Assembly: GCA_037074705.1 (NCBI GenBank)
Contig: CM073590.1
Coordinates: 131,769,600-131,833,599 of the forward strand
Origin: Zhengitettix transpicula
Taxonomy: Eukaryota > Arthropoda > Insecta > Orthoptera > Tetrigidae
Direction: 5' to 3'
DNA: 64,000 nt
Shown here: positions 1-11,785 of the stretch, one piece after another
Layout of the letters: each line of letters begins with the position of its first letter
How positions within the stretch are numbered: position 1 is the first letter of the stretch
Translations under genes and position numbers: made by a program
Notes under the pieces: model-generated
Database searches by the model: none
Told to the model about the DNA's origin: nothing
What the model saw: only the letters and a program-made list of their open reading frames with translations

Positions 1-17
1 AATATATACATATATAT

Positions 18-1015
18 TGTAGTAATTAAAAGGAAATATAATTAATTAATAAACAAAAATTTTGGACTTTCATTATTGGCGGCATAAACATACGAGTTGT
101 GTACAAGAATATGGGGCAATAATGCCCGTTTGCTGGGGTATTCTCAATAAACATTTTGCTAGACGCGCAGAGCGGCAGTGTGTTGACAGGAGGCAGCGGA
201 ATAACAGTTCGGACAAAATTTCAGAAAGTGTGTTTGGGGAGGCAAGGCTGTACGTAGTCTAACAGCTCTAATATTCAGAACGATCTATAGTTTCCAGTTT
301 AGAGCCAACAACTGCGACGATACTACGCCGACTGTTACTCTCCCTGATGTAAAATATTTTCGGAGTCTAGCCTACGTTCAGGACTTATACATTTCTTGAA
401 TTATTTGGAGCCAGGTTATTGTATCCAGTAAATAACCAAATTTTGATAATAGTAACAAATTATTGATAGAGAGACCAGCGAAACAAGTCTTTTACGTAAC
501 CTCAGTAAGCAGAAAGTGTTGCCTAGTAAATTCTGTGTATTATGGCCTGTTTATAAAGTGTTAATAATAATCGTGTGTGTGTTCGTACGAGCCCATTTCT
601 TGGTACAACAAAACTTTAAGGTAAACTGAACAACTTATTATCTGGAGGCCCCACAGTAAAGGTTTTTTTGTCAGATTTCGGAGTTCATATTTCATATTTT
701 CAGGTTTCATATTTAACCGATTGTTAAATTAAATCTTTAGTCACTTTGTAAATTTAATTGTATGACCTAAATATTTTTTATTGAAGGCCCGATGGTCGGG
801 CCCGAGATCTAGCTGTGGTATATCGTCAAGTTTTAATATGTAATATGATTTGAATAATTTGATTTAATAAATTAATTTATTTGTATACTCTAACTTTTGA
901 TCTTTAATTAAAACATCTGATCACTTAATTTTAATTTGCTATCTTTAAATGAAATACCATAAAATTGACGATTCAACGTGGCGATTTAATTGTCATTTGT
1001 CGTATAATTACTACA
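18..1015 (+). mobile_element. LTR-like element, family 1 copy A
   Basis: The element begins TGTAGTAATTA and ends with the exact inverse TAATTACTACA, as the LTRs of retrotransposons do. It is preceded by a TA-rich tract, and three bases after its end comes a primer-binding-site-like sequence. Internal landmarks shared with the other families are ATGGCCTGTT (542-551), GTCAGATTTCGG (670-681) and a self-complementary GGCCCGAT..CGGGCC box (786-804). A second copy lies at 14,286. No gag or pol follows, so this is a solo LTR or a strongly internally deleted element. A 66-codon open frame at 62-262 is shared with the other copy but shows mostly replacement changes, so it is not treated as a gene. Confidence 0.7.
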
Positions 1016-1018
1016 AAT

Positions 1019-1036
1019 TGGCGCCAACGTGGGGGC
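1019..1036 (+). other. Primer-binding-site-like sequence (tRNA-Lys type)
   Basis: TGGCGCCAACGTGGGGGC differs slightly from the complement of the 3' end of tRNA-Lys(CUU), TGGCGCCCAACGTGGGGC. It lies three bases after the LTR end at 1,015. About 30 further bases follow before the (TA)n tract, so almost the entire internal region is missing. Confidence 0.6.
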
Positions 1037-1066
1037 TTTAACAGCGATTAATGTATTATTAATACA

Positions 1067-1091
1067 ATATATATATATATATATATATATA
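1067..1091. repeat. (TA)n microsatellite
   Basis: A run of TA dinucleotides directly follows the TACA end of the family 1 element. Tracts of this type flank nearly every LTR-like element in the window. Confidence 0.9.
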
Positions 1092-2118
1092 TTCCAATGT
1101 TGGTATTTCAATTGTTTTAAATATTTTATAAATATAAAATTTGATAGTTGGAAAAATCCTTGAAGAAATGGGGTGTTGTGGGAAAGTTGGATCCATAAAG
1201 AACTCAGACATAATTTGTTATTTTGAGGGGTCCTTAAGACAACATGTGGACGCAGGTGTCAGTCAGATGAATATGTCATTTGATCCGTGAGAAAGTGAAA
1301 AATTTCAAAGTCTCATCGTCTGGAATCCTCCATCGGTCAAATAAGATTACGGCGGACTTGCGAGAACCTAAACGATACAAAATCTCACCACTAGCTGGAA
1401 ATGACGCGAGTGGAGGGAGAAAATATTTGAGCAGTAAAAGTTAATCGGGAGATTTCGGAAGAGAAGATCGCAGTTTGGCGACGGTCAGTTTGGAAGTGCG
1501 GCCAAGTACAGTTGAAGAGTAGTTTTTGGATAGAAAATATTTCAGCGGCTATAGTTGGAAGAAGGCAGAAAATAGTTGGAGTCTTCCATTAATGTTGGTC
1601 GAGGTATTTTTGAATATTTTGTAATTGACTGGTGTCTACGGGCGAAACATTGGGTTGTTTGCTAATAAACGTTGATCACTGTAGCACTGACTGGTATACG
1701 CGGGCGAAAAATCTTGGGGTCAATAGGCTGGATCCTCTATTGTATAGGGTTGATAAAGTATTGGATGTGTCTGTTTTACTGTGTTAAAGTATGTTGCAAT
1801 TTAAAGCACAGTATGACCTATTTTAAAATTTAAAAAGTTTTCGTAAATATCTGGTGGTAATTGCGCGGCGACCTGAAATTTTGGATAAATCCAGAAATGT
1901 TAAAATAAGAAAATGTGTTTTAGACATTGACACCAGATACAATTCCAGACACATTTCAGAGATGCGTCACATTAAATCAAACATCACAGCTAACAAACAG
2001 ACACTATGAAACTCAACAATTGCTATAAGCTTCTGCTTTCCCATTGTCGCTACTGCCTTATTGTTACGCTAACCCTTCGGTTCTCCCATTGTCGTTGCGT
2101 TTTCGTCGTTTTTGAGTT
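1092..2118. other. Non-genic stretch with a short direct repeat
   Basis: No gene is recognised. A roughly 21-base motif of the form GACTGGT..ACG.GGGCGAAA occurs at 1,627-1,647 and again at 1,689-1,709. The sequence is more GC-balanced than its flanks at 1,150-1,700 and may be the remnant of another repeat, but no termini were found. Confidence 0.4.
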
Positions 2119-2262
2119 TTGTCAACTGACGAGTGCAGTTCTAGGCTCTTCTTCGCAACTTGTGGAAAGGCACAAGTATCCCTGCAACGTTGTACGGATT
2201 TTTATTATCACTTATTTTGTCTGAATTGGCTATCTTTCTTATTAAATATAGAAATGACTATT
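2119..2262 (+). repeat. Single-arm relative of the 50.3-kb palindromic element
   Basis: This stretch runs from CAACTGACGAGTGCAGTT to a TGTCTGAATTGGCTATCTTT segment. It matches, with many substitutions, the loop and right arm of the palindrome at 50,297-50,550. The left arm is not present here, so this is a half copy. Confidence 0.65.
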
Positions 2263-3205
2263 TTAATAATTACGAATAAAATAAATAGTTTTGCATTTTA
2301 TTTGCGACAAATTTCATATCTTAAATTTGGGAATATTTTATAAGTTTTCATGTTTTGGTAAATTGTATTTTAAATGCTTTCTTAATTTTCATTTGTATTG
2401 TGATAAATTCAAAATATGTTATTAAAATAAATTCCATTCCATGCTTCTTTTGGGGCTCTCAGATATTATTTGCAAATACAGCCGAGGCAAATTTATATAT
2501 TTTTATTAAATTAATTAATTAAGTCTTGTATTATGTAAAGTTCTGTTTTATCATATTTAATTAAATATTCGATTAAAGTTTTTCATTTGTTCAAATTGCA
2601 TATTACATTAATTGGTTTATATAGTGACTTCAAATTTGCGTATTGGTACATGGAATGAAATTTAAAACGTAAAATTTATGTTTTGAATATTATTGAAAAT
2701 TAAATATTGCTATTTTATAACTACCATAAGTATCTGTTGGATACAAATTCCTTAATTTCACATGTTTGTACTATTTTATCTCAAATTTGCTACGCAATGA
2801 GACGATAAGCTACGGTGAATTCCACGAAATATTATGAATATTTACGCAGTTATAACATATAACGTTTAATATTTGCATCGACGTATTGCCCATAAAAAAA
2901 GCCAATAGGTTTCTTTTTTAGAGAAAGAGGCTACATGAGGTTAACCCACGTGGTATGGAATTGATTTACTATTAATATCCGGACTGCCTTGAGTCGCCTG
3001 CAGGCGGTGTAAATGATAACATTGCAGAAATTATTACCCGCCTAATTTCGAAGCCCTGGGGGGTTCTATTTCAACTCAAAAACATTTAATCATTTCTGCA
3101 TGTATGAAAAAGTTTGTCGTCGTCATTTAAGCGTTGTAAGTAGCTTTATGAAATGTTTTATTCAGTCCTCGAGGGCTTAGATAGAAGGAATAAAAAAAAG
3201 ACTTA
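2263..3205. other. AT-rich spacer, nothing recognised
   Basis: AT-rich sequence with only short open frames and no recognisable repeat structure or coding similarity. Confidence 0.4.
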
Positions 3206-3457
3206 GAAATAAACAACAGATAATTTTAAGTCAGAAAAAATATATTTATTTATGGGAAACTAAACTACGTTTCGTCGCTAAATTTGCGACATGTTGAAGT
3301 TAAACAGAATTTTGATAGTAAAGTTGCCTTCCCTCGACCGTCGTGGCAAAAAACTTTTGTTAAACTTCACTTTGAAGGGGTCGTAAATTTAGCGACGAAA
3401 CGTAGTTTAATTTTCCATAAATAAATATATTTTTTACTTAAAATTGGTTGTTTATTC
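3206..3457. repeat. Palindromic (hairpin) element, about 250 bp
   Basis: The outer parts are inverted copies of each other: GAAATAAACAAC at 3,206 pairs with GTTGTTTATTC at 3,447-3,457, and CTACGTTTCGTCGCTAAATT pairs with its complement before 3,415. The arms are about 85 bases with small indels; the centre is a roughly 75-base loop whose flanks (GAAGTTAAAC / GTTAAACTTC) also pair. It contains no coding sequence, which fits a MITE or foldback-type non-autonomous element. Confidence 0.75.
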
Positions 3458-3465
3458 AAAAGTTG

Positions 3466-3503
<38 letters not shown>

Positions 3504-3506
<3 letters not shown>

Positions 3507-4453
3507 GGTAATTACAAATATGTAATCAATCAATAAATAAATTTTATCATTCATTATTGGAGGCGTAAATCTGAGGCCACTGCATTGTGACTTATGGTAT
3601 TGTCGACGAGAATGCGGAACCGATAATGCTTGCTACGAAGGGAATTGTCGGCTAAAGCAGAGTTTCTGGGAGCAGGTTGGAGAATATTTTTTGAAGGCAG
3701 CAGAGTGTGATTTGCGAGGCTGAGGAGTCCGTATTGAGAATGTAGAACTTTAAGCTTGGGAAGCTGATAATGGAGTGTTAGTAGTTACAAGTTGTCCGTT
3801 GCCAATTCCTAATGGTTTTTCGGAAATTGAGAAAACACGATTACTCAGTTCTAGTTGCAAGTAGCCAGTTATAAACTATTAGCTGCGAATTGTCGGGTGC
3901 TAAGACCCAGTGGTTTTCCGGATATTGAGAGCACAGAATCCAAGGAATAATCAGATATTTAGAAATCAGAGAGCGAACTATAAACAGCGATTATTCAGCG
4001 CATAATGGTTAATCTACAATCAATGAAATAATTCAAAAGAGAAAACGAAAATACAATAGATTCAGTACAAATGGCCTGTTAGTGAAGTGTTAAAAATCAA
4101 ATTAAGTGAGCACGAGCCCCAAATGACCAGACAATGGTAACGTAACTCAAATGAATTTCTTAACTGTAAACCTTATATTGTAAATATCATTTCCTGTCAG
4201 ATTTCAATAATTTCATTAAAATTATAATAATTTTCAAGTTCAATATTTGTGTATTATGAATTTAAATTTCATTTCGTTGTGCTATCTTTATTGGAGGCCC
4301 AATAGGCGGCCCTGAAATTGAGTCCTTACCAAAGCCGTTGCATAATATTAATAAGTTGTAAATATCAACAAAGAGTAAATTTTGTTTATTAAATTAATTT
4401 GCTATTTTTTAAAAGGTTTTTAATTTCAACTTCCTATCATTTTGGTTACTATA
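3504..4453 (+). mobile_element. LTR-like element, family 2 copy A
   Basis: The element begins TGTGGTAATTAC directly after a long TA tract and ends near GGTTACTATA. It carries the shared boxes ATGGCCTGTT (4,071-4,080), GTCAGATTTC (4,196-4,205) and the GGCCC..GGCGGCCCTGA box (4,296-4,313). It matches the element starting at 62,317 at its start, in the boxes and at its end. No coding capacity is seen. Confidence 0.65.
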
Positions 4454-4458
4454 TAATT

Positions 4459-4477
4459 TTACGCCTGACGTGGTGGC
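4459..4477 (+). other. Degenerate primer-binding-site-like sequence
   Basis: TTACGCCTGACGTGGTGGC lines up with TGGCGCCCAACGTGGGGC seen after other family members. It sits just after the LTR end and about 25 bases before the next TA tract. Confidence 0.4.
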
Positions 4478-4525
4478 TTATATTAATTTAATTTATTTGG
4501 TGTATATATATATATATATATATAT

Positions 4526-5675
4526 TGTAATAACCATTGAAGGAGGACAGGAATTCTGTTCTTATTTTTATCAGATTTGTTTACAAAGTCAGACTGGGGA
4601 TCCTTGAGTGGTGTGTACATATAATAAAATAAAATAATGATAAAATGATGGATAAGTGACTTTTAGAGAGGGGAAGGACTAATAATTGGGGCGTTTTGCA
4701 GCTCTTAGGGCCAATTGGTTGTGAGCAACATCTGAACGACGGAATTCTAATGGCATAAATGACAAAAGGTTGTTTGGACGATGTAATTATATTAAAAGGA
4801 AACGTGTAATTTAATTGATTGAGTGGCTCTCGGAGCGGGAGAACGACAACAGATGGTGTTTGTTTGGCGAAAGTGGAAATGCAAAAACTGTGACAAACAA
4901 GGGAATATTCTGGAGCCAGGATATAAATAAGAGGGCAGTTGGACAGTTTATAAGCTTTTTTTATCTTTTCGTGTGGACGGCAGACGGACGTATTAGTGGG
5001 GGAGAGCGATGGTGCAGGTCCACAGGGACGGACGCGGGGCCAAGTTAAAGTGGCTGAAACAATTGTTATGAACAGTTGGGAGTTTGCAAAAAGGAGAGAT
5101 CATTGGATGCTAGGCCAAGCTAGGCGACCGAGAGTAATTAGTTGGACATCAGTCGTCAACAGTCGGTGGGAGTTTCATCGTGGAGGTCTGTCTGCCAGCA
5201 GAGGTGTTTGAATTCCTCGTGAGGGTAACGTCGTCAAGAGGAGGTGACTGTGAAAGCAGAGTGTGAGCGCAACCTGGTGCCTTTTATGCCTATATGAAGT
5301 GAGTGTGTGGACCAGATAACTTGTAAGTTTATTTTTCTGAATTCATAATTGTAAATTGTTAAAAAAGGGTAAAAAGTCAGATTTCGCTTCATTTGTTTTA
5401 CTCGTTTCAATCATTTTAATTATTTCGTTTCAATCATTTCGTTTTTCATTCATTGTAACTGTATTTGTTTAATTGTAACATTTTGTTCAGATTCCTTATC
5501 AACCCAGTAAAGACCTTGAGGGTACCGAGAACAATTATTTAAAATGTATTCTAGGTAAATAAAATTGTTTTGATTTATAAAATTTCATCAGATTTGTGTA
5601 ATTGAAAATTGTGTGGCTTAATAAATGATAATTGTTTGTTTAAATTGGTAGTTTTTTATTTTATGTATTATTACA
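4526..5675 (+). mobile_element. LTR-like element, family 3 copy A
   Basis: This 1,150-bp element begins TGTAATAACC after a TA tract and ends ATTATTACA before another TA-rich stretch. It is nearly identical over its whole length to 35,645-36,793. Landmarks are GTCAGATTTCG near 5,377, a degenerate run of CGTTTCAAT-type units at about 5,385-5,450, and CCCAGTAAAGACCTTGAG near 5,503-5,520. No primer-binding site follows, so it behaves as a solo LTR. Small open frames inside are shared with the copy only because the DNA is similar. Confidence 0.7.
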
Positions 5676-8600
5676 ATATATATATCATTATTAAAAACAG
5701 CCTGATTAGTCAGAAAAGCTGGAGAACGTCCCGCTGAATTCCGATTTAATATTTAGCATATCAAAGATAAAGTTTGTGAACGCTGACATATGAAGGTAAC
5801 TTCCGAATACGTCCGAAAAACGACTGTATACATGTTTCGCGTATATTTTGAATGATAGATAGGGGCTTGTCGGTGAACAATGGTCGCCTTCGCACGTGAG
5901 AAAATATGCATAATGATTATCCTACGAGATGATGCTGATGGACATATTTAATGAAGAAATAGGAGAAAAATTATGAAAGGAAGGGAGAAGAATGAACCTA
6001 CGTTACGAACTGTTCGTCTTCCGGGAAAAGGGTTAAAATTCAAGGTTGAGCGCTAGAGTCCAAACACTGCTCAATGAAATAAGCCTAATTTCAGCTTATT
6101 CGTCTATCGAGGCCTTCGCGTCTGAATGAATATATATTATTTAACAGTGACTCACGCATTCCCCCTCTTTCCAAACAGTTACGTAAACATACAAACTAGC
6201 CTACTCCATCAACGGAGTTGTTTCACGGCACTTCTGCTTAACACCTGTCTCACAGGCCGTCTAGACAACCTGTTGCTCTCAGACTGGATTATTGATTTCT
6301 GAGTGAAAGACGCTCAGGTCAACTATCCGATGTTGTCCTGGAAATATCACTGCACTGCCGCCTCACGAGCAGTGGGATGGCTCAAACATTTAACCGTACA
6401 AATAAGATGAAGTATTTATTATTGATTCCAATTCAAATGCTAATCCAAGACCATGACAAAATCATACGAAGCAGCACGAACGCAGACACGATACATGACT
6501 TCACCAAGGAACGCATCAACTAAACAGTAGTTACTAAGAGGTAGAAATAGTGAGCAATAAAATTTCCAGATGTGATTACTTATCTTACCGACGACTGTTT
6601 CTACCCATTTGTCGTAATTAGTTGCCTTTCTTAATCTTCGCCTGTTCGTAACAGCTACTGGTATACACGGACCGGCTTAATAAGATCTCCGTTTCCATCC
6701 ATACTGACTCCACTGCTATTTTAGCTCTTTACAGAATCACCAATTCACGGGGGTTTGAACTATCAATGTCTGTATGATTTGACGTGCAGGTCATTCATTA
6801 CTGGTTCTATATTTCTATCTCTCATGAGCATCAAACGCTTATGCAACGATTAAGCCTTGCATCCAGAAACTTAATTTTCAATACTAAATACGTCGCCCTG
6901 AATTTAATTTTTTTTTTGGAACTGCGAAAAGTAATTAGAGTTAAAAATGAAACATACGATACCTAATTGTTCTTGCACCAACAGTTCTGAAGCAATAAAT
7001 TCAACCATCTAGAGGATGGTCATTAAATAAATATAACAGTATCGGGACATTAATTAGGCTCCAAGCATATCTAGAAACTGTAGCTTATGAAGACAGTAAA
7101 CTTTAAGTACCTTTAACTCTAGAAATGCTGATAATAAAGAAATGTATATGTCTACTAAATCATCGGGCAAGGTCGCCAACAGGAAGATGCGTCATCACTT
7201 CTACGGAATGAAACTGTACCGGACCTAGATTGCCCTGAAGCATGCTATATGTTGCAGAATTTGGTTGCAGACATTTAGGTTAAGCGAAATAAAACGACTC
7301 CCGAAACACGGAATGAATTTAAAGCGATAGTCAGTATGAAAACCCGGGAAAGAGAGGACATAAACCGATTAAACAAATATTGATGAGAATCGGGAACTTT
7401 GGATTTCAGCGAGAGCAGAAAGAAATATTTCTTTCGGACGTTCTATTACTTGTCTTGTTGGAGCTGACGATATAGGAGGAAAAAATTGGTGCAAAATGAG
7501 ACATAAGCCTAAAAAGAAAAAAAATCATGAGAAGAAAAATAAAAACGCATAGACTAAAAGCTAAACAATACAACGATGTATTGTGTTAGGTTCCAGAATT
7601 ATTAACCAGTTTTGAAGACAGTAGTGATTCAAAGCGAAAGAAATGTTTAAATAGGCGTACATTTCTAACTTCGACTGAGTGCGGCGACCAATCCAGGAAA
7701 TCCCTGACAAGGTTGTGCTTGTCTCTAACCAAATATCCACCGACGCTGTCTAGTTCTTACTGGTTACGTGCGAGCACTACTGCCAACAAGCTGCAAGTTC
7801 AAGAGGAAGAGTACATGGACATCTAGATACCTGTGCACTCTAAATTACTAGTCGTAGGTGCTTATCAAGTGGTCATGAAATCATTGGTAAATTTGCATGT
7901 TTGAACATAGAAATTATATTAATCACTGTGAAATATTACGCTCTGCATTATTTCAAGGCTCTCCATGCGAGTTGTGACGTAAAATGAGAATGTGTCCTGA
8001 AGACAGCCCGGACCAAAAGTATCAAAGAATCACATCAATGCACATACCACACACACACAAAACATCAAGCGAAGACAAATTACAAACCTGACTTAATGTG
8101 TCTGAAAATGTTTGACAGTGATATCAGATTTTTTTTAAAAACTAAACCAGTAAATGTGGCAAACTAGTTTTCGTGAAATAATGAGCACCAAGTCATCGTC
8201 GGAAAACACGAAGGAGTACCAACTGCCGAAAAATTCGATCGGAAATATGAAAGTTAAATATAATAACGCAACAGAATTCACATGAGTCCGAAATCATCAG
8301 AAGGATAATTACAACTTTGCACAGTAAAGCAACATATTGATTTATGACTGCGTAAAAAAAGCGCGATTCAAAGTTTTTTAGTCTTTATTGCTGTTTCAGC
8401 AGTAATTAGAAAAAAAATAAACGAATACTACTGTATCACATATAGTTCACAGATGTTATGACATTTATTAAATAACACGATGTTAAGATACTATGACATG
8501 GTACATACTGCACATGAACAAGATGAAAAGTACAAAATTCACAGTAATGTTTAATAAATTTGTTGAACATTTCATAAAAAAATATACTAGAACAATTGGC

Positions 8601-8920
8601 TCGGTGAGTACATGTGGTAATAAATTCATATGACTAGAAGACACAAGGTACGAAAAACATGTTTCAGGTGGAAATTCGTAGAGGCGTAAGCTTGAGTATA
8701 TGCGAGTATATACCATGGAAACAGTTTTATTATACTTATACTTATTCGACGCAAATATTTATTTTCCGTTTACTGATAAAGAAAACTGTACCAGAAGCCG
8801 AGGAAAACAAAACTACTCGTTTTATGAATATAATACTCTTAATTTTGCACTTTAGTTATACTCAACTACCCCCCCCCCTCTCTCTCTATACAAAACTATT
8901 GGTATAGAGGGGGAGAAAGA
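5676..8920. other. Non-genic stretch
   Basis: Apart from scattered short open frames (the longest under 90 codons) nothing coding is recognised. There is a C-run followed by CT dinucleotides at about 8,869-8,887, next to the foldback element that follows. Confidence 0.35.
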
Positions 8921-9098
8921 TGGTGGCTTACCTGAAAATGGAGCTCGGTGTCGCCATTCAGGCCAAGAGGAAGTTCAAATTTTCAGAGGCGATACTGTCC
9001 ATGTGCCGGCCAGCCGTTGAGTGTGCTAACGCCTCTGAAAATTTGAAGAACTTCCTCCTGTCATGAATGGCGACGCCGAGCTTCATTTTTAGGTACCA
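8921..9098. repeat. Foldback element, 178 bp
   Basis: Arms 8,921-8,991 and 9,030-9,098 are inverted copies. TGGTGGCTTACCTGAAAATG pairs with the AAAATGAAG..TACCA end, and TTCAAATTTTCAGAGGCG pairs with CGCCTCTGAAAATTTGAA. The loop is 38 bases. A diverged relative of the right arm lies at 26,745-26,880 inside a SCaMC intron. No coding sequence is present. Confidence 0.75.
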
Positions 9099-10048
9099 TA
9101 CAAATTGTTTTAATTATCTTGATAATGTCACATTTATATATAAATATATTGTGCGTGAATTATGAACACATATTCACGTTGTGTGAAAATGAAACGTTGA
9201 CAATAAAAGTTGCAAATATTTACATTAAGTTTAAGCTCAAATTTGGCTGCTTTGCAGATTACTGAAGTTCATTAGTGATCGAATTAATATAAAACGGCGG
9301 GTTAGAATATGTTTTGGATTCAGTATTTATCTAGGAGGGGAACGGGCACAGAACAGGCAATGATGGATGGCCACTTTCATCAAAAGATTATTTAGTCTCA
9401 AATGAAAATTTAAAAACGGCCTTGTATGTAGACAGACTTTAATAATTAATTAAATACACGAGAACTTCAAGTTTCCACATATTCTAAACTTCTGGTGTTT
9501 ATAAATATGTTAAATTAATGAAGATTAAATACTAAAAAATTACAAAATAAATTTAATTTACAGTTTTATGAATAAATATTTAAAACATTATTGATAAATA
9601 AAATAGTTTATATTTATTGCAATAATGAATTGTATATTGTACTTTAATATTTGGTATCTGAGTTTATATTTATTGCTCATTTTTCTATTGTTATATTTTA
9701 CATTTATGAAATTAATCTACATATGGTGATTATATTTTCTATATAAACAACACTTTTATCGATCTAATTTCCAATTTATTGATAAATAATTCAATTATAA
9801 ATCTAGTTTAATTTCACAAATATTTAATATAAAACTCAGCAATAAATATAAAATGTTGCTTAAGTAGAATTATGAATTCATTATTACAAAAAAGTATCCT
9901 AATTAATCATTTAATTAAATTTATTTTCAAAAATAACTGTAAATTAATTAATTTCCTTTCTTTGTATTTTAATATATTAATAATTTAAAATATTTATAAA
10001 CAGTAGAAACAGTTTAAAATGTGTCAAACAAAACATGCAGCGTGTATA
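9099..10048. other. Very AT-rich spacer
   Basis: Almost entirely A and T with no gene, tRNA or repeat structure that can be supported. Confidence 0.4.
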
Positions 10049-10260
10049 AATGAATTGCTCTCGGGTTTCCAACCGGGTAGTAATGTTTCTATGCGACGTT
10101 TCAATGACTGACACTACCATCTTCAGACTGAAGTTCTCAAATATGGTTGTATGGCTGCCAGCTGTGAGCACACGGTCGTCTCTGATTGATGCGCAATTTT
10201 ATGTAGTACGCATTCCACATGCAATATATTTCGGACGGGCTGACAGTCGACTCTGGATGG
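10049..10260 (+). repeat. Dispersed repeat with a CGGGT hairpin core
   Basis: TGAATTGCTCTCGGGTTTCC then AACCGGGT forms a short hairpin, and GACGTTTCAATGACTGACAC and CATCTTCAGACTGAAG follow. The same order (GATGAA, CTCGGGTTTC..CCGGGT, a TTTCGA-like segment, CCATCTTC) recurs at 22,455, 28,424 and 29,523. It is a repeat-family fragment; no protein is supported, and the overlapping 86-codon frame has no recognisable match. Confidence 0.5.
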
Positions 10261-11309
10261 AAAGCAACTTGAACACATTTTGCCTGAAAATAGCGCCCGG
10301 ATTCCAATGAAGGAGTAGTAGTAATTCCATCTCTACAACTTCTGCGACTGATAGCTAGTGAACTCTCGATATTACTCGTGAACTATTCCCAATAGCACCC
10401 CTCACGATAACGCTTGTTGTTCATTGAGTATAGTTGTGCAGAATACAGCCTGGATGGTGTCACTATGATGTCATCTATAGATTAAACGAGTGTAATCGTG
10501 GTTCAAGTTAAATCGTATTTATGTATTGTCATCCGTTTGGCACAGCCGCGATGATTTCTGCCTGATCTCATCAACCAGATTTGGAAGGTATACGTTCCGA
10601 ACGACGTTGTCTGCTCATAATGTACCAACCACATGTGTGGAGTTGTTGGTATTTCTGATCACCTCATAAGTCGGTCAAGTCAGCAAGATGTAGATCGTTG
10701 AGCGATAAAAATTTACGTTTAAAAGTGTATGCACGAAAACTTTTCAATTGAGAGTGTTATATCAACTGATATCGTCTATTTTGATATTGATCAATGCAAC
10801 GCCCATATCAGAAACGGTTTTCTATAATTTTTAAATAATAGACTCATAATCCTACTGTTTATCATTCTTGTTCATGTATTATTCATTACTTAGCTTCCAC
10901 AAACAACCGATTTTTATTTAATTCCTTTATTCACAATTTCCGCATTATCGAGAAATAAAACGTGAAAATGATAGCTGAATGTGAAAAATAAAAGTTAAAA
11001 TGATAAAAAGTTATAAACTAAAATTTATAAAGAACTAATTTGGAACTCGAGAGCTTTAAGAGAGACCTCGATAATGCTCAAACAGGCAAAAGTAGCTGAC
11101 AGATAGAAGGTGATGGATTGGTAGAGACGTGGGTTCGCCAAACATGTAACTTAACAAATCTCGCCTCTAAGATGGCCGTCGGGTGTCCTACACTAACTTA
11201 CAAATTTTGCGCCCGATTACTAAAATCTGTCAGATCTGTTACAAAAATCTCTTTGCGCATGGCAATTATGCTCATCACTGCGTAGAAGAAGAAGGTGTAG
11301 ATAGGATAT
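10261..11309. other. Non-genic spacer
   Basis: No gene or structured repeat is recognised. Confidence 0.35.
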
Positions 11310-11785
11310 GTATTGGGTAATCCACACAGTGGCAACTCCCCTCATAGCATACGAAAGGGAGTGAAAGGGGGGATGCGGAAAGGTAGCTAAGGGTTTACTA
11401 TGGCCCCCAGGCAATGGTTTAAGGATCCTACCCGGCAATTCTCCTAAAAGTGATGCAGGAAAAAAACTGCATAAGGTAGGTACTGGCATCACGCCCTTCC
11501 GATGGCGGGAGAGGGGTTTGCTGTGAGGTCGAAGCTTTCCTCTCCCCGTGCATTGACCAGTTTAGGAGGCAGCTGGCCGACTATTCCAATAGTAATAGAG
11601 GACAACTATTACCGTATACCCAAGGTCTGCGACCCAGGAACATACACCTCTCAAAACAGGACGAGGTTCCTCGGCACGTGGGAATCTTAGTTCAAAAACC
11701 AGAGAGATGTGAAGGCATCCCCAATGGTAGCCTCCTCCAGAGTTCTCTGGGAAGGTTCACCTGCGAGATAATGCTCTCACACTGC
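11310..11785 (-). repeat. Repeat family X, full-length copy
   Basis: Read on the minus strand, this sequence runs from ATTATCTCGCAGG through GAGAGGTGTATGTTCC, CTGCATCACTTTTAGG and GGTAGGATCCTTAAAC to a 3' end GTGGATTACCCA. It matches 59,708-60,238 along its length and 59,280-59,661 over the 3' part. The shared 3' end and variable 5' start suggest a retroposed element, possibly a SINE or LINE tail, but no tRNA-like head or coding domain was seen. Confidence 0.6.

Noticed and set aside
62..262. 66-codon frame conserved in both family 1 LTR copies (also 14,329-14,529)
   Set aside because: Same length in both copies, but about a fifth of codons differ, almost all by amino-acid replacement. That is what chance frames in similar DNA show, and no domain is recognisable.
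4815..5211. Overlapping small frames shared with 35,941-36,328
   Set aside because: They are conserved only because the two family 3 elements are nearly identical DNA; frames are interrupted differently and have no recognisable domain.
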